In this document: positions 35,135 to 44,571 of the stretch, one piece after another | How positions within the stretch are numbered: the first letter of the stretch is position 1 | Layout: each line of letters starts with the position of its first letter | Assembly (NCBI GenBank): GCA_003833135.1 | Contig: QZLH01000385.1 | Location: forward strand, 51,241 to 96,284 | DNA: 45,044 bases | Source: Oehlia diaphana | Taxonomy: Eukaryota; Glomeromycota; Glomeromycetes; Glomerales; Glomeraceae | Direction of reading: 5' to 3' | Notes under the pieces: model-generated | What the model was told of the DNA's origin: nothing | Databases searched by the model: none | What the model saw: only the letters and a program-made list of their open reading frames with translations | Made by a program: the position numbers and the translations under genes

Positions 35135-37276
35135 ATGAGCGGTGATTTTCCTTCTCAGTACCTACAAGCAAATGGAAATGGTTCCTTTACGGGAGCTAAT
35201 ACACAGCAAATGAGTACTGGTTATGAAGTTCAACAGCACCACCCTACTTACCCCTGGATGGGCTCAGATCAGCAACTTGTCTCTAATCAGACAATTATTT
35301 CAGGAGCCACGATAGCAACTCCTCCAACAACTTTAAATGCTTCTAATGTTGCTACAACTTCATCCAAGTCTCTTTATCACACACAGAATTCCGAAACTAA
35401 TAATAATTTTATACAGGCACAAAATACTCCTATAGTCGGCTCAAATGTTAGGAAACCAAATATTAAACAAGCAGATAATAACGTAAATGCGAATGTAAAC
35501 ACACCTATTACTACAAATGGTGGAGTTACTATTGGAAACATTCAAAATAGAACTCCAGAATATAGTAATTATAGTAATTCTAAATATTTTTTTATCTCTT
35601 TTACTTTTTACAAATAAAATATTAACAATTTGTACTTTTTTTTACGCTAGTTGATTATACTCAAAAATGTGTTCAATTGGTACATTATTTTATTATTTTT
35701 AAAATTTTAATGAGAAAAAATCTAATCAGCGTGAATTTATATCTAGATCCTTGAAATAAATTACGAATTGATCCGTGTTTGTATTGACTATCAAAATAAA
35801 GGAATAACCAATGATCAGGATTTGGCAATGTAAGGCTTATAAAATCATTTTTTATTTATATTTTATATTATTATTTGTCATTAATTTTTTAAATATTTAA
35901 TTTTATGATCTCAAACCAGGTATAAATCACGTCTTCAGGCTAATTTATCATATCTAGCAACTGTAGCAGATGAGTATAATGGAAATTCCCGTAACGTAAT
36001 TATTCAATTATATGTTTCATCATTATTTAATTCAATTGACCTAGGTTTTTTTTGTAATAAAAATTTATATTAAATATAGCCGGATTTACAAGAATTCAAG
36101 CAAAAGATGATTCCTGACCTATCTCCATTACCTATACCTCGTAGTAGTTTTGGACAAAAAATAAATACTCTTCTTCAGCGAGCTAGCCAGGTTTTCGCCC
36201 ATCAAAAAAAATTTCAAAGAATTGGTACCAATCCAGCGCTCGCAGTTCTTGCTAGCAATAATGCACCTAATAATAATAATAATTCTAGTACTATAACTAC
36301 CAGTCATATGTTAGATCCAAGTTCGACATCGCCACCGCGTCAATTTAAAATGGGACAACCTCCCAATAGCAGCATTTTAGGAGCTGTGATAAGTAATTCA
36401 CCAGAATATCAGTTATATCAAAAGCAGCAACAGCAACAGCAACCACCACCACCAACAATGCCACCACAACCCCAACATCCGCAGCAAGTTCAACACCAAC
36501 AAAAATCCCAACAATCTCCTCAACAAAAGCAAATGCTCCAACAACAAACATCACAGCAGTTGCATCAACCACAGCAGAATTCTCAACAAACTGCAAATCG
36601 ATTCACCAATTCTATGATGCCATCTGCAACAATTTCTACAACTTATCAACAACATCACCCCACTCCCCAACATCAGAATATGTCCACTACAAATAATATT
36701 TCCGATTATGCAATGATGAATGCTTCAACAAACTCAGAACAATCATATCAAGTATCATTACCACCTTTGGTTGGGATGGGAAATATGTCAATGGGAAATA
36801 CGGGTGCTGGAAACGGAGGGGCTGGAAATATACAAGGATCAGGAATATTGCCTTCAATAATTGGAATTGGGGATCAATATGGAATGTCTCAGCAGCAACA
36901 ACTTCAACAATTACAAAATGTTGGATATGCAGGATATATAGGAGGTGGAGGCACTGGTGCAGGAATAAGTGGTACTGGATTTGGAACAACAAATGCTTAC
37001 GGCATGATGCGATATCCAAGTGCTGGTGGAAATGGAATGGGAAATAATCCATTAGCCGGAAATCCATTGACTGGAAACTCATTGTCCGGAAATTCATTAG
37101 CTGGAAGTTCATTGACTAGCACTGTTATGGGTGGAGGAGGAAATGGGCTAGCTGGCAGTGGGTTAGCTAATAACTTGGGAGGAATCATGAGCGGTAATAA
37201 TTATGGAAATAATACCATTGTAGGAAATTCATTAGGGTTACCAAGTATGATGAATCATGATAATGGCATGGGATGA
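35135..37276 (+). CDS. SSXT (SS18/GIF-like) transcriptional co-activator
   Basis: The proposed exons are 35135-35573 (or 35564), 35651-35679, 35747-35829, 35920-35995 and 36080-37276, giving about 607 residues. Exons 2-4 join to QKCVQLILEINYELIRVCID, YQNKGITNDQDLAMYKSRLQ, ANLSYLATVAD. This closely follows the SSXT helix-helix motif of SS18/SYT (IQ..LdEN..LI..I.dyQnkG...ec..y...L..NL.YLAtiAD). Human SS18 and plant GIF proteins use this domain inside SWI/SNF (BAF) chromatin remodellers. The long C-terminal exon is rich in Q (about 36421-36590), then in G/M/N/S with tandem GN[PS]L[ATS] units (about 37048-37110), comparable with the QPGY-rich activation tail of SS18. The first exon has two equally good donors nine bases apart. 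The 29-nt second exon is supported by the family match. Confidence 0.85.
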
Positions 37277-37801
37277 TATTGGTTGAGAAATACGTGTAGG
37301 TAAAATCTTTATTTACTATTAAAAATAATCGGACTTTGTTTCATTAAAAATGATATGATTAGAATGGAATCTTTTTTTTAATTAAATTATTGAAAGAAAA
37401 AAAAAATCATTAATTTGAAATTAATTCATTTGTCATTATAAATCTTCAAATTATCAAGAAAAAAAATTAATTGAAATTAATTAATTCATTTCATTAAAAA
37501 AAATTTCAGATTATCAAGAAACGAATAATTTGTAATATTGATGATTCCAATATTACTCTGCTTCCAAACAAATTGTATTGACTAGAATATTAAATCTGAT
37601 AAAATGCTTTATTTTTGATTTGACTAGAGATAAATCATGTGAAATAATACATAATACAAATTTATAATCTAACTATTTAATAATTCAATCATTCAAATAA
37701 TGTAATGTAATTGAAAATAAAGGTATTTGTAAATCGATAATGTTATTTCCTTATACAATAGTAAATACTATGGTAATGTAAGGTGACTACGAAAGTCATG
37801 A
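37277..37801. other. Convergent intergenic region
   Basis: AT-rich 3' flanks of the SSXT gene (+) and of the DUF1348 gene (-). The motif ATTAATTCATTT...CAGATTATCAAGAAA (also AAATTATCAAGAAA) is repeated near 37424-37470 and 37485-37525, a small direct duplication. No gene is seen. Confidence 0.45.
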
Positions 37802-38475
37802 CTAAATCGGTACATCAACATCATCCACATCAACATCTTTAAACCAACGCTCCTCATCGTTGATAGTAATATCATTTGCGCTCATGTTTCGACGTTGCAT
37901 AAGTCCTTGTTCATCAAATGTCCAATGTTCAATACCGTAAGCTGTAAGAAAAGGGCACATTAGATCCTTATCAACTATAAACAAAAGCACATGGATATAT
38001 AAAATCGGGTACATACTACGATACCACTATAATTACAATCGTAACAAAGTGTATAATGGATTAGTTCTAAAAATTCGTAATTATGGCAATGAATCCATTA
38101 CTTACTTGCCCCTGGTCATCATGATACTCATACCAAAACTCTACCGCAATCTTATTATCCGTCCATGAAAACAACTCTTTCCTCAACTTATAATCCAACT
38201 CTTTAGACCACTTGTCTTTCAAGAACTCAATGATCGACTCGTGCCCGGTAAAAAATTTATTACGATTGCGCCAGCTAAAGTAATGTTGACATCAATTCTT
38301 TCGTCCCAAACGTTGTCACATTGTCAAATCCAAAACCGAAAGATACGTACATAGAATCCTTAGTATAAGCTTTAACAACCTTATACGGATCCTTAGTATT
38401 CCACAAATTTTGCGCATTCTTCACCTTTAAATTCGCAGTTTCTTTAGTAAAAGGCGGCACAATTGGCTGAGACAT
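37802..38475 (-). CDS. DUF1348 / SnoaL-like NTF2-fold protein
   Basis: There are four exons on the minus strand: 38475-38351, 38274-38106, 38026-38017 and 37941-37802, giving 147 residues. The joined reading has PPFTKETANLKVKNAQNLWN, AYTKDSIWRNRNKFFTGHES, IIEFLKDKWSKELDYKLRKE, IAVEFWYEYHDDQGQWYRTY and GIEHWTFDEQGLMQRR. This follows DUF1348 end to end (PPF..e.A..Kv...e..WN..dp..v..aYt.ds.WRnR..f..G...i..fL..KW..eldY.l.kelw...g.riAVrf.yE.hd..G.W.Rsyg.E.WeFd..Glm..R). The third exon is only 10 nt and supplies Trp-Tyr-Arg. The first donor (inside ATGTAC) was chosen because it creates the conserved D-S-x-W-R-N-R. The start at 38475 (MSQP) is preferred; one at 38499 would add eight residues. The family is bacterial and fungal, around 150 residues, of unknown enzymology. 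Confidence 0.9.
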
Positions 38476-38584
38476 TGTTGTCGTTAACACGAGTTTCAAA
38501 ATTCTGCGTTCACATTTTAGGTTATTACTTGGATCCGAATATCCGGATAATCTAGGTTTCTAATTATTAACGCTGATAATTATG

Positions 38585-38614
38585 CCGTGACTTGCACGTG
38601 ATCGTAAATCACGG
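38585..38614. promoter_or_regulatory. Dyad with CACGTG core upstream of the DUF1348 gene
   Basis: CCGTGA at 38585-38590 and TCACGG at 38609-38614 form a 6-bp inverted repeat around a CACGTG hexamer (38595-38600), about 110 bases upstream of the minus-strand start. CACGTG is the classic binding site of bHLH and some bZIP regulators. Regulation of the gene by such a factor is inference. Confidence 0.35.
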
Positions 38615-38671
38615 TAAATTTAAAATCAAAAACAATAATAGTGAACCTAAAGTATGAAGGTTAAATATAAT

Positions 38672-38834
38672 CCCCGTACCGGTAGAGGTGCGGGGATAAT
38701 CGGGTTCTTTTATTGGTAGATAGGGTCCGTCGTTTATCGATGGATGGTTGCTCTTAGTTAGAACGTTCTTTCTTTTTGTATCGAACTATGTTCTTTTTAT
38801 TGATGCACACTGACTTCACATAAAATAAAATAAA
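38672..38834 (+). mobile_element. SINE-like retroposon with 18-bp target duplication
   Basis: An exact 18-base direct repeat, ATGAAGGTTAAATATAAT, stands at 38654-38671 and 38835-38852. The 163 bases between begin with a GC-rich hairpin (CCCCGTACC...GGTGCGGGG), continue with mixed sequence, and end in an A-rich tail (ATAAAATAAAATAAA) directly before the second copy of the repeat. A long target duplication plus an A-rich 3' tail is the signature of reverse-transcribed insertions. The 5' part has tRNA-like features (GGTAGAGG, then GGGTTC about 20 bases on, faintly resembling A and B boxes), so a tRNA-derived SINE is possible. I cannot show a second family member in the window. Confidence 0.55.
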
Positions 38835-38852
38835 ATGAAGGTTAAATATAAT

Positions 38853-39342
38853 ATGATCAAACTTTTCGATTTTTTAACATTTGCCTTTCTTTTTATATAT
38901 CCAAAAATAGACACAAAAGTACTTTGAACGAGTGGAATATTATTGATTTCGTAACTGTAATATCGAATCGTTTAGAGTCTCACAAGTCTCACAATAACTT
39001 TCTCATATAACAAAATTTAATTTCTATTATATATTATCAAATATTATCTCGGTTATACAAATAATACCAATATAAAAATATAATTATTTTTTATAATTAT
39101 CTGATGAAGACACAACAGCTGATTATGAACTATAAGCAAACAGGTGTTAAGAATTTTTGTGTAAAAATTTTTGTGATAAATGGCGTGATAGGACCCTACA
39201 AGCCTAATACTAGCTCCTTCAGAATATAGATAACATTACAAGCTTGTCTGATATTAAGTTTTTGAGCTAAATTTTAAACACAGATGACCTGAGCTTGTCT
39301 GATGTTCAGTCTTTGATCCTGCCTGAGAAGATAAGAATCGGA
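38853..39342. other. AT-rich spacer
   Basis: No gene is seen. GAGCTTGTCTGATGTTCAGTC near 39291 echoes CAAGCTTGTCTGATATTAAGT near 39240, a short imperfect direct repeat. Confidence 0.4.
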
Positions 39343-39738
39343 CAGAATGGGTTCAAAGCTCGTTATAGTGAACCTTATATTAATACAATAATTTTGATTT
39401 TAAAGCCTTAAGAATTTCCAATTCTGTGTATATTTAGACCAATGAGTTCTATTGGCATTTCATAGTATGATCTTGTAACTTGTAAGTTTAATTCCTTATA
39501 CAAATAATATCAATAATAGAGTGAAATACCAATCCTAATTTTCATGTAATATTCACTATAACGAATATAAATTTATAATATATGTTCTATATAAAATTTT
39601 TAAAAGTTTACTATTTCTAATATCAAGATTTTATTAGTAAGTTTACTATAATGAATAAGATTTATTAGTAAGTAAACTAGAGGAATAAACAAAAGTTCAA
39701 TTTACTATAACGAGCTTCACTATAATAAGTATTGACTG
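39343..39738. mobile_element. Probable pogo/Tc1-like MITE
   Basis: The reverse complement of the right end reads CAGTCAATACTTATTATAGT followed by GAAGCTCGTTATAGTAAATT. The left side has CAGAATGGGTTCAAAGCTCG followed by TTATAGTGAACC. The 14-base core AGCTCGTTATAGT[GA]AA is shared in inverted orientation, and further CACTATAACGAAT and TTTACTATAATGAAT motifs lie inside (near 39553 and 39647). A CAG start, AC/GTTATAGTGAA subterminal motifs and a flanking TA at 39739-39740 are typical of pogo-like non-autonomous elements. The left outer 20 bases match poorly and no TA precedes them, so the left boundary is uncertain. Confidence 0.45.
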
Positions 39739-39740
39739 TA

Positions 39741-41636
39741 CAATAAGTAGTAGTTATTTCACAATATCAATATTTTCAGATATTTATGTTACACGTGAAA
39801 TAACTCTTATATCTAACTACCCAGAAAAATTCTTTAATCACGTAACAATTTTGCCAATCATTTCCTAAACGTAATTTTACATGCTCTAAGCTTACTTAGG
39901 GTAATTTGCAAAAATGGCATTTAAAACCCTCTTTGGTATTCTAAGTAAACTTGCTCAGAAGGCAAAAATACTGTTTACAAATTTTAGGGCCATATAATGT
40001 ATGTGTTAAGTTTTATTTGAAATATAAAAAAATTTTTTTTATTGCCAAAAATTAATCAGCTATTTTAGGAAATAATGAGCAAAAATTGTCACATGATTGA
40101 AGAATTTTTCTGGATGCTGTTGGGGTAGTTTCTTTTATCTTATAGAGACTAACGTCCAGTAATGAAAAAGAATGGAAAAGGTATAAATAAACTATAAAAC
40201 ATGTGAGCACAAAAAATATCATCAGAAAAATAATTATTTATATTAAAAATATCAAAAATATTTACTAATGAACATGCAGGACAGTAAACTTAAACTACTT
40301 TTCTGTTAAAACTTAATTTTTTCTTTTTTAACTAACACATATTGCCTAAAAGTAGACATAAAAGGTTTATAATATTTTTATGACTACTAAGCTATAAATT
40401 TTAATTGAATATCATTAATAATTAAATATTGTCAAAAATGTTAAAATTCATAAAATATAATTATTTTATATATACTTTATTATTATGAATATATCTTAAA
40501 GCAATACAAAAACTTTTATATAATATTTGTGCTAATAGAAGTAGTTTTTCTGCAAATTCTAATCAAATGCAATTAATGGATTTATAGAAGAAGTAAGAAA
40601 TAATCCTTTACGTGTTAACACAATTGTCAAATTAGACTGTTCACAATTACACAAATTGAATTGTTTTTAAATTTCATCTAAATACAAATAAATAAATAAA
40701 TTAATAAAATTTTTATAAATATTTACTAACAATCAACTTACATTCAAAATAAATACAATTGACTGTAATTATTTTAAATAGTTTATTATTATAACATTTT
40801 TCATATTTTCTTTAATATTACAATAACTTTCCAACTCAATTAATACGTCTTTAAGTTGAACATGAATTGACTGCCAGGATTTATTCAAATAAGTTTGCTT
40901 TTCTCTATAAATACTATCATCACACTGGTCAGAATAGTCCATTTCGGCAAAATTTTAAATTGCCAAATGTTAGACGAAATTTGGTCTGACCTTAGCCGAT
41001 CAGTACCAAAAAAATCAGCAACTAATTTTATAGGCGATTTGCATCGTAATGCCTGCCACTCGCAATTAGAAATTGGCAAAGTTTCAGAATTAGTTAAAAA
41101 AATCGGCTGTACATATCAATAAAATTCGAACCTGTCATGCAAATGAAATTCGTCATAAACAATCGACTATTCGTCTAAAAATTGATATTGATTTAAATTG
41201 CCGATTTGCAAAAATAAATAAAATCGACCATAATAAATTTGACGAAATTTAGCAAATTTAAGTTTTAAAACAGCGATTTTATTTTGATTGATTTACCAAT
41301 TATTTTAATTAAATCGCAAAAATTTCCTACAAAAATAATACGAAAATAATACGAAAATAATAATAAAATAATAAAAATTTCCTACAAAAATAATACTAAA
41401 ATAATATAAAAATAATAAAAATTTCCTATGAAAATAATACTAAAATAATATGTAAATAATATGAAAATAATACGAAATAATACTAAATTAATAAAAATTT
41501 CCTACAAAAATAAAAAAATTCAATCCACAATTCCACAAAAAATCCCATAATTTTCAAAAAAAATCTAAAAAAAACTGACGAATTCACAATCTAAAATTCG
41601 AAAAAAAAGTTAGTATAATAAAAACTCAAACAAAAA
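39741..41636. other. Gene-free AT-rich region with repeats
   Basis: No coding region is supported. Around 40935-41280 two segments are weakly related in inverted orientation (TTCGGCAAAATTTTAAATTG ... TTAGACGAA on the left; the reverse complement of the right gives ATCGGCAATTTAAATC ... TTAGACGAA), perhaps an old inverted-repeat element. From about 41317 to 41514 there is an AT minisatellite, listed separately. Confidence 0.45.
41317..41514. repeat. Minisatellite with AAAAATTTCCTACAAAAATA units
   Basis: The phrase AAAAATTTCCTA[CT][AG]AAAATAA occurs four times (near 41317, 41368, 41417 and 41492). The copies are separated by runs of AATAATACGAAAATAATAC-type trinucleotide-like repeats of variable length. 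It lies in the 3' flank of the pseudogene that ends at 41637 and is non-coding. Confidence 0.65.
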
Positions 41637-43108
41637 TTAAAGTACAAATTTATACCATTTGTCTGTTTCATTTTCCGTTTCCGGTGATTCTTTCACTCCT
41701 ATTGGTTCCAATTCTTCCACTCCCGTTAGTTCCGATTCTTCCATTCCTGTTGGTTCTGAATCTTCCATTCCCGTTGGTTTCAAATCTTCTATTACCTCTA
41801 TTTCATCTATCTCTGCCGACACTTCCGCATCTTCTGCCATTATTAGATTCTCCATCGTTTGAATTGGCATCTCCAGTTCAGAAAAGTCGGTATCAGTCAG
41901 CATATTCTGCTCCACATAGGTCCAATTTGGAGCACCTCGTGAATGACGAGAGATGATATTATATATCTCATCATCATAATTTTGCGTTCGTATCAATTGT
42001 GCAGATTGAAGAGAGAAAGCGTGTTGGTCCAAGACATTTCGTAATAAATCTATTAACTATTATTAGAAAAAAAATCAATCCTATTACGAAAAAAATAAAA
42101 CAAATAAAAAATAAAAATAAAAAATGCGACAAATAAGTTATCGAACCTCTTCAGATCTCCAAGATGGATTATAAATATTGATATGTCTTTTACCGTCTGG
42201 TTACTCCTTATCCGATTTAGAATACTCTGGAGAGTGATATTGGTTGTTACTTAAAACATTCAAAAGTTCTTTTCGATCATAATTCTCCAGTTTTTCATCA
42301 TTTTTGTCGAAAAGCGATTTTGCGCCTTTAACTCGACGTGCCTTTTTCTATATTTAAAGTTTCGATGAATGATAAGATTTTTTTTTTTTGAAATAATAAA
42401 GAAATTATTTACCTCATTTAACCGATTGTTTCAATGTAGATGACGATTATCTTTGTCTAAAGTGCTGCGTTATTTATATAACAAACGTACTCTACGATAT
42501 TTATGTAAAGCGGCAAGCCAAGACTTGACTTGCCTGTATAATGGAGTATATCTTGGCTTCATCGCTTCAATTAATCGAGGTATAATCTGTCGAAGAATTT
42601 CATTATTCGACTCACTGCTAAACTTTTCATCATATATTAATTCTAGTTCAATCAGAAAAGTTTTTAGAATCGTCTTCATCTCGGCCTAAATTGAACAAAA
42701 TATCAGTTTAGCGAGCATTAAAAGCATACATTGAAAGAGGATTTTTGGATGAACCCTAGCTTCTTCTTTATCTACTTCCATTTCATCTCCAGAACCACGC
42801 ACCATATTTTTTCCTTTCCTACGCTTTGTTGGTCATTGATCCTCTTCAAATTCGATATCTTGAAGGTCAGATAAATGTCGGTGACGTAAGCCGTCATTTT
42901 TCTGACTAAGTATATTGTTATACAATTGTAATTGGCCAACGTCTAGCCATAGGTCACGCAACTCACCATTTGCATTATCGAGTTGCCAATTTAATTCATT
43001 GATTCTTTCCCGTAAATAGGCATTTTCTTCTCAGAGATCATACATTTCTAAAAAATGTTAAAGTTGACCAGAACTTTAAAATAAATACAAAAGTCAATTG
43101 TAGCTCAC

Positions 43109-43331
43109 CATTTACATCTCTAGTCCAATTACTACTATAAGGTTCATGTATAATTGGCGTTGATTCTCTCCTATATGGTTCAGCGGTACGTACATTGCTC
43201 CTATACGGTTCAGCAGTGCGTATATTGCTCCTATACAGTTTGGTAGTGCGTGTAATGGGCGTTAATTCCCTATGTATATTGCTCCTATACGGTTCAGCTG
43301 TACGTGTAATGGACGTTAATTCCCTATATAC
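43109..43331 (-). repeat. Coding minisatellite, 54-bp and shorter units
   Basis: On the plus strand the unit reads approximately GCTCCTATACGGTTCAGC[AT]G then TGCGTGTAATGGGCGTTAAT then TCCCTATGTAT. Full units lie at about 43210-43330 and shortened units (GCTCCTATACGGTTCAGCAGTGCGTA) at about 43180-43235. One more unit lies beyond the transposon at about 44206-44265. They encode 17-18-residue repeats in the pseudogene on the minus strand and show that the two sides of the inserted element were once contiguous. Confidence 0.75.
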
Positions 43332-44201
43332 TAAAGATGTTAGCTGTAACTGTAATATTAAGACATAGTGTCGTATGTAATAGGTTGCAACCTATCTACA
43401 TTAAAAAGCAAAAGTTGTAATGCTGTAATTAAGTTGTAATGCCATAATTAGGTCGTAATACTGTAATTAGGTCATAATACCGTAACTAATCCGTAATGCC
43501 GTAATTTCAAAATTAAGTATGTAATTTCGGCCAGAATTATGCACTTAATTTTAGCAGAAATTAACAAATTTTCTAAAAAGGAAAGTGATATTACACAATA
43601 TTCCAGTGTCGTTCCCGCTAAAATCAATTTTTGTGGAATGTCTATCGCCAAAAAAGGAAAGATCTGCATTTCCGTTTGGCTGAAATGATTTTTGACTGAA
43701 ATTACAGATTTAACTGAAATTACATTAATTTCGGCCAGAATTGTATTTCGGAATTCGGAATTCGGATTTCGGATTTTAGGTGTGACCGCGTAATTTCAAT
43801 TTTAAGGGGATAAATAATAATAAAAAAAAAAAATAATTAAAAAATTTTTTTGTAAAAAAGTATATATATAAATTATGCACAAAATCATTTAATTATTACA
43901 GATATTATGCTAATTTAATATAAATTTTTTGAAAAAAACTTAAAATTTCACATATAAACTTTTGTAATTTTACTTTTATAATTCATTACTTTTGTTTTAA
44001 ATTTTTATAGTATTAAAAATTATGACTTTACAGCCTAATTATAGCATTACGACCTAATTATAGCATTACGGCCTAATTACAGCGTTACGGCATAATTACA
44101 GCATTACAGACTAATTACAGTATTACGAAAAGTGTCATAACTGTAATGCTGTATGCCGTAATATTACGGCATCAGCAAATCAATTACAGCTAACATCTTT
44201 A
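43332..44201. mobile_element. hAT-like non-autonomous element, 870 bp
   Basis: The left end reads TAAAGATGTTAGCTGTAACT and the reverse complement of the right end reads TAAAGATGTTAGCTGTAATT, so the terminal inverted repeats match at 19 of 20 bases. Flanks are CTATATAC (43324-43331) and CTATGTAC (44202-44209), an 8-bp duplication with one change. Removing the element and one flank restores TTCC-CTATGTAC-ATTGC, which matches the same position in neighbouring coding repeats (TTCCCTATGTATATTGC). Inside are clusters of a GTAATGC[CT]GTAATTAGGTC-like motif near the left end (43417-43507), repeated in inverted orientation near the right end (44031-44127), resembling subterminal transposase sites. A perfect 16-bp palindrome, ATAGGTTGCAACCTAT, lies at 43380-43395. 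No transposase frame is present. Confidence 0.85.
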
Positions 44202-44397
44202 CTATGTACATTGCTCCTATAAGGTTCAGCTGTGCGTGTAATGGGTGTTAATTCCCTATGTACGATTACATTACGAATCGGTAGTACCATCCTGCTTTGT
44301 TGCGAGTACAAGCTGGATGGTACCACTAAGCGAAATGGCCTATTATCTTCCGAAGCTTCTGGTATTGATGTTTGTTTTTGAGTTTTGGTAGAGCCAG

Positions 44398-44571
44398 ATA
44401 GGGCTCTGATCGGTATCAGTAAATACTGAACTGAACCGATTGGTTTCAGTATCGGATCGGTTTTAGTTTTGCAATTTACCGAAACCGAACTATTCGGTAA
44501 ATTATCGATCGGTTTCGGTAACTGCGGTTTCGGTATCAGTTTTGCGATTTACCGAACTGATTTACCAAAGT
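44398..44571. repeat. GGTTTCGG/CCGAAACC repeat block
   Basis: Motifs CGGTTT[CT][AG]GT[AT] and their complement ACCGAA[AC]C alternate over about 170 bases. A near duplicate of about 70 bases can be seen (GTTTTGCAATTTACCGAA near 44466 and GTTTTGCGATTTACCGAA near 44539). It is non-coding and probably transposon-derived. It lies at the upstream edge of the pseudogene and may have replaced its 5' end. Confidence 0.55.

Larger units (their letters stand above)
41637..44430 (-). pseudogene. Repeat-bearing coiled-coil protein gene, disrupted
   Basis: Exon-like blocks on the minus strand are: about 44430-44202, interrupted by a transposon and resuming at 43331-43109; 43047-42755; 42685-42413; 42347-42147; and 42056-41637. 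All except the transposon boundaries fit GT...AG. The first block encodes PSSLYSQQSRMVLPIRNVIV followed by tandem copies of a repeat of the type HRELTPITRTAEPYRSN. Next come a coiled coil (EENAYLRERINELNWQLDNA), a basic RRKGKNM segment, an L-rich segment (RQVKSWLAALHKYRRVRLLY), and a tail with repeated E-[PL]-[TI]-G-[MV]-[EK]-E units. In-frame stops include TGA at about 43031 and 42838, TAA and TGA in the 42413-42685 block, and TAA in the 42147-42347 block. I do not recognise the family. The upstream start is not found. Confidence 0.6.

Noticed and set aside
36345..37188. Three minus-strand frames opposite the SSXT gene tail
   Set aside because: They are antisense shadows of Q-rich and G-rich repeats in the real gene.
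38672..38710. Possible tRNA gene in the GC-rich hairpin
   Set aside because: No cloverleaf can be drawn: the two box-like motifs are too close and there is no acceptor-stem pairing. The SINE-like reading fits better.
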